Below are positions 5,689-6,362 of a stretch of DNA of 6,362 nucleotides, in pieces. The number at the start of each line of letters is the position of its first letter. Position 1 is the first letter of the stretch. Below the pieces are notes generated by a model, which was not told the DNA's origin, ran no database searches, and worked only from the letters and a program-made list of their open reading frames with translations. The DNA comes from an uncultured Bacilli bacterium (GTDB taxonomy: Bacteria; Bacillota_I; Bacilli_A; RF39; UBA660), in assembly GCA_948999435.1 (NCBI GenBank), contig CARJCM010000065.1, positions 1-6,362 of the forward strand, written 5' to 3'. A program made the translations under genes and the position numbers.

Positions 5689-5717
5689 TTGTCAAAAATT
5701 ATTTTCATTGTTATACT
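5689..5717 (+). promoter_or_regulatory. Promoter of the Ppx/GppA-like gene
   Basis: TTGTCA (5689-5694) and TATACT (5712-5717) have the ideal 17-base spacing. The start would be near 5724, leaving a leader of about 13 bases that begins at the AAAGGAG ribosome site. This also argues against starting translation at the TTG within the -35 box. Confidence 0.65.
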
Positions 5718-5736
5718 TAATTTAAAGGAGTATTAC

Positions 5737-6362
5737 ATGAAAAAGATAATAATAGAAGTAGGTTCAACAGTAACCAAAGTAGATTTATTTAATGGCGAGA
5801 CTTTAGAAAAAATGCCAGGTATAACAATCCATTTTAAAAAGAATTATGATAAAGAAAAGAAGTTAAAGGAAGAAGATATTAATTTATTAATAGAAAGAAC
5901 AAATGAATTAAAGGATATAACTGATAATATCTATGTATGTGGAACAAGTATATTTAGGATGTTAAAAGAAGATGAATTAGAAGCGTTTTTAACAACTTTT
6001 AAAAATAGAACAAATCTAGAATTCCATGTTATTAGTCAAGAGCAAGAAAATGAATTAACAGTAAAAGGAGTAACTAGACTAACAAATAAAAGATTAGGAG
6101 TTATGATAGGTGGTGGTGGCTCTACTGAAATCGCTATTTATGATAATGGAATAATAGAAAGTACAAATAGTAGCATTGGCGTTGTAGATGTTATGGAAAA
6201 ATTTCCTGATTTAACAGAGGATTTTGCCACAACTTCGTTAGAAGAAGTTATGAATTATATTAGAGAAAACTTAAAACTACCTAAAACTAAAGCCGATATT
6301 TTAGTATGAGCAGGTGGTGCTCATAAATATTTTGCTTTAGAATCAGGGATAACATATGAAAA
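5737..6362 (+). CDS. Ppx/GppA-like exopolyphosphatase, partial, with in-frame TGA
   Basis: A member of the actin-like (ASKHA) exopolyphosphatase/guanosine pentaphosphate phosphatase group, which removes terminal phosphate from polyphosphate or pppGpp in the cytoplasm. The first phosphate loop is EVGSTVTKVDLF (7-18), YVCGTSIFRML (66-76) follows, then FHVISQEQENELTVKGV (96-112), equivalent to the family ISG/EEE segment, and the second phosphate loop MIGGGGSTEIAIYDNG (123-138). ATG 5737 is chosen for AAAGGAG at 5724-5730 and the promoter before it; the spacing is six bases. A TGA at 6307-6309 (codon 191) follows KADILV, but the same frame continues with AGGAHKYFALESGITYE, a glycine turn expected of this fold, to the window end. 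So this is either a nonsense mutation, a sequencing error or TGA read as Trp. Eight other Trp codons in the window are all TGG, which argues against wholesale reassignment. Confidence 0.78.

Overview
This is a very A+T-rich window, apart from about 110 bases near the left end and a structured RNA. The gene content suggests a gut or anaerobic Firmicute-type bacterium, perhaps an uncultured Bacilli or Mollicutes-related lineage: ECF-type ATPase relatives beside truA, an OLE-type RNA with its membrane protein, and a Fic family common in gut Firmicutes. I cannot name a species. All supportable genes are on the + strand. Every well-supported gene stops at TAA or TAG. The one TGA that matters lies inside the last gene.

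Layout. 1-482: the C-terminal end of a surface or phage-type protein with a lectin-like Gly-x-Arg-Pro ending and an unusually G+C-rich, possibly diversified stretch, followed by a 54-residue ribbon-helix-helix protein. 483-966: no ordinary gene, but a roughly 264-base unit whose two ends are complementary over about 24 bases and which encloses a possible 51-residue TTG-start ORF. 967-2919: a tightly overlapping operon of two shrunken, catalytically degenerate EcfA-like ABC ATPases and an intact truA; the ecfT gene that usually lies between them is absent. 2943-4168: a good sigma-A-type promoter, a structured RNA of about 560 bases that I read as OLE RNA, and a multi-membrane-segment protein that I read as OapA. 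4169-5339: a Fic AMP-transferase gene with an intact active site and a C-terminal winged helix, but broken into three frames at its 5' end, preceded by TATGCAATT repeats. 5340-5736: a terminator, an unexplained G+C-richer stretch with a strong ribosome binding site and two tiny ATGA-overlapping ORFs, and a promoter. 5737-end: a Ppx/GppA-like phosphatase interrupted by an in-frame TGA.

How the parts work together. The OLE RNA and OapA should form a membrane-bound ribonucleoprotein; they are the most notable system here. The ATPase pair looks like a remnant of the vitamin ECF transporter module kept as intact reading frames beside truA. The Fic locus looks like a formerly self-regulated unit that has recently decayed. 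All family assignments are from recognition of the sequence, without database searches.
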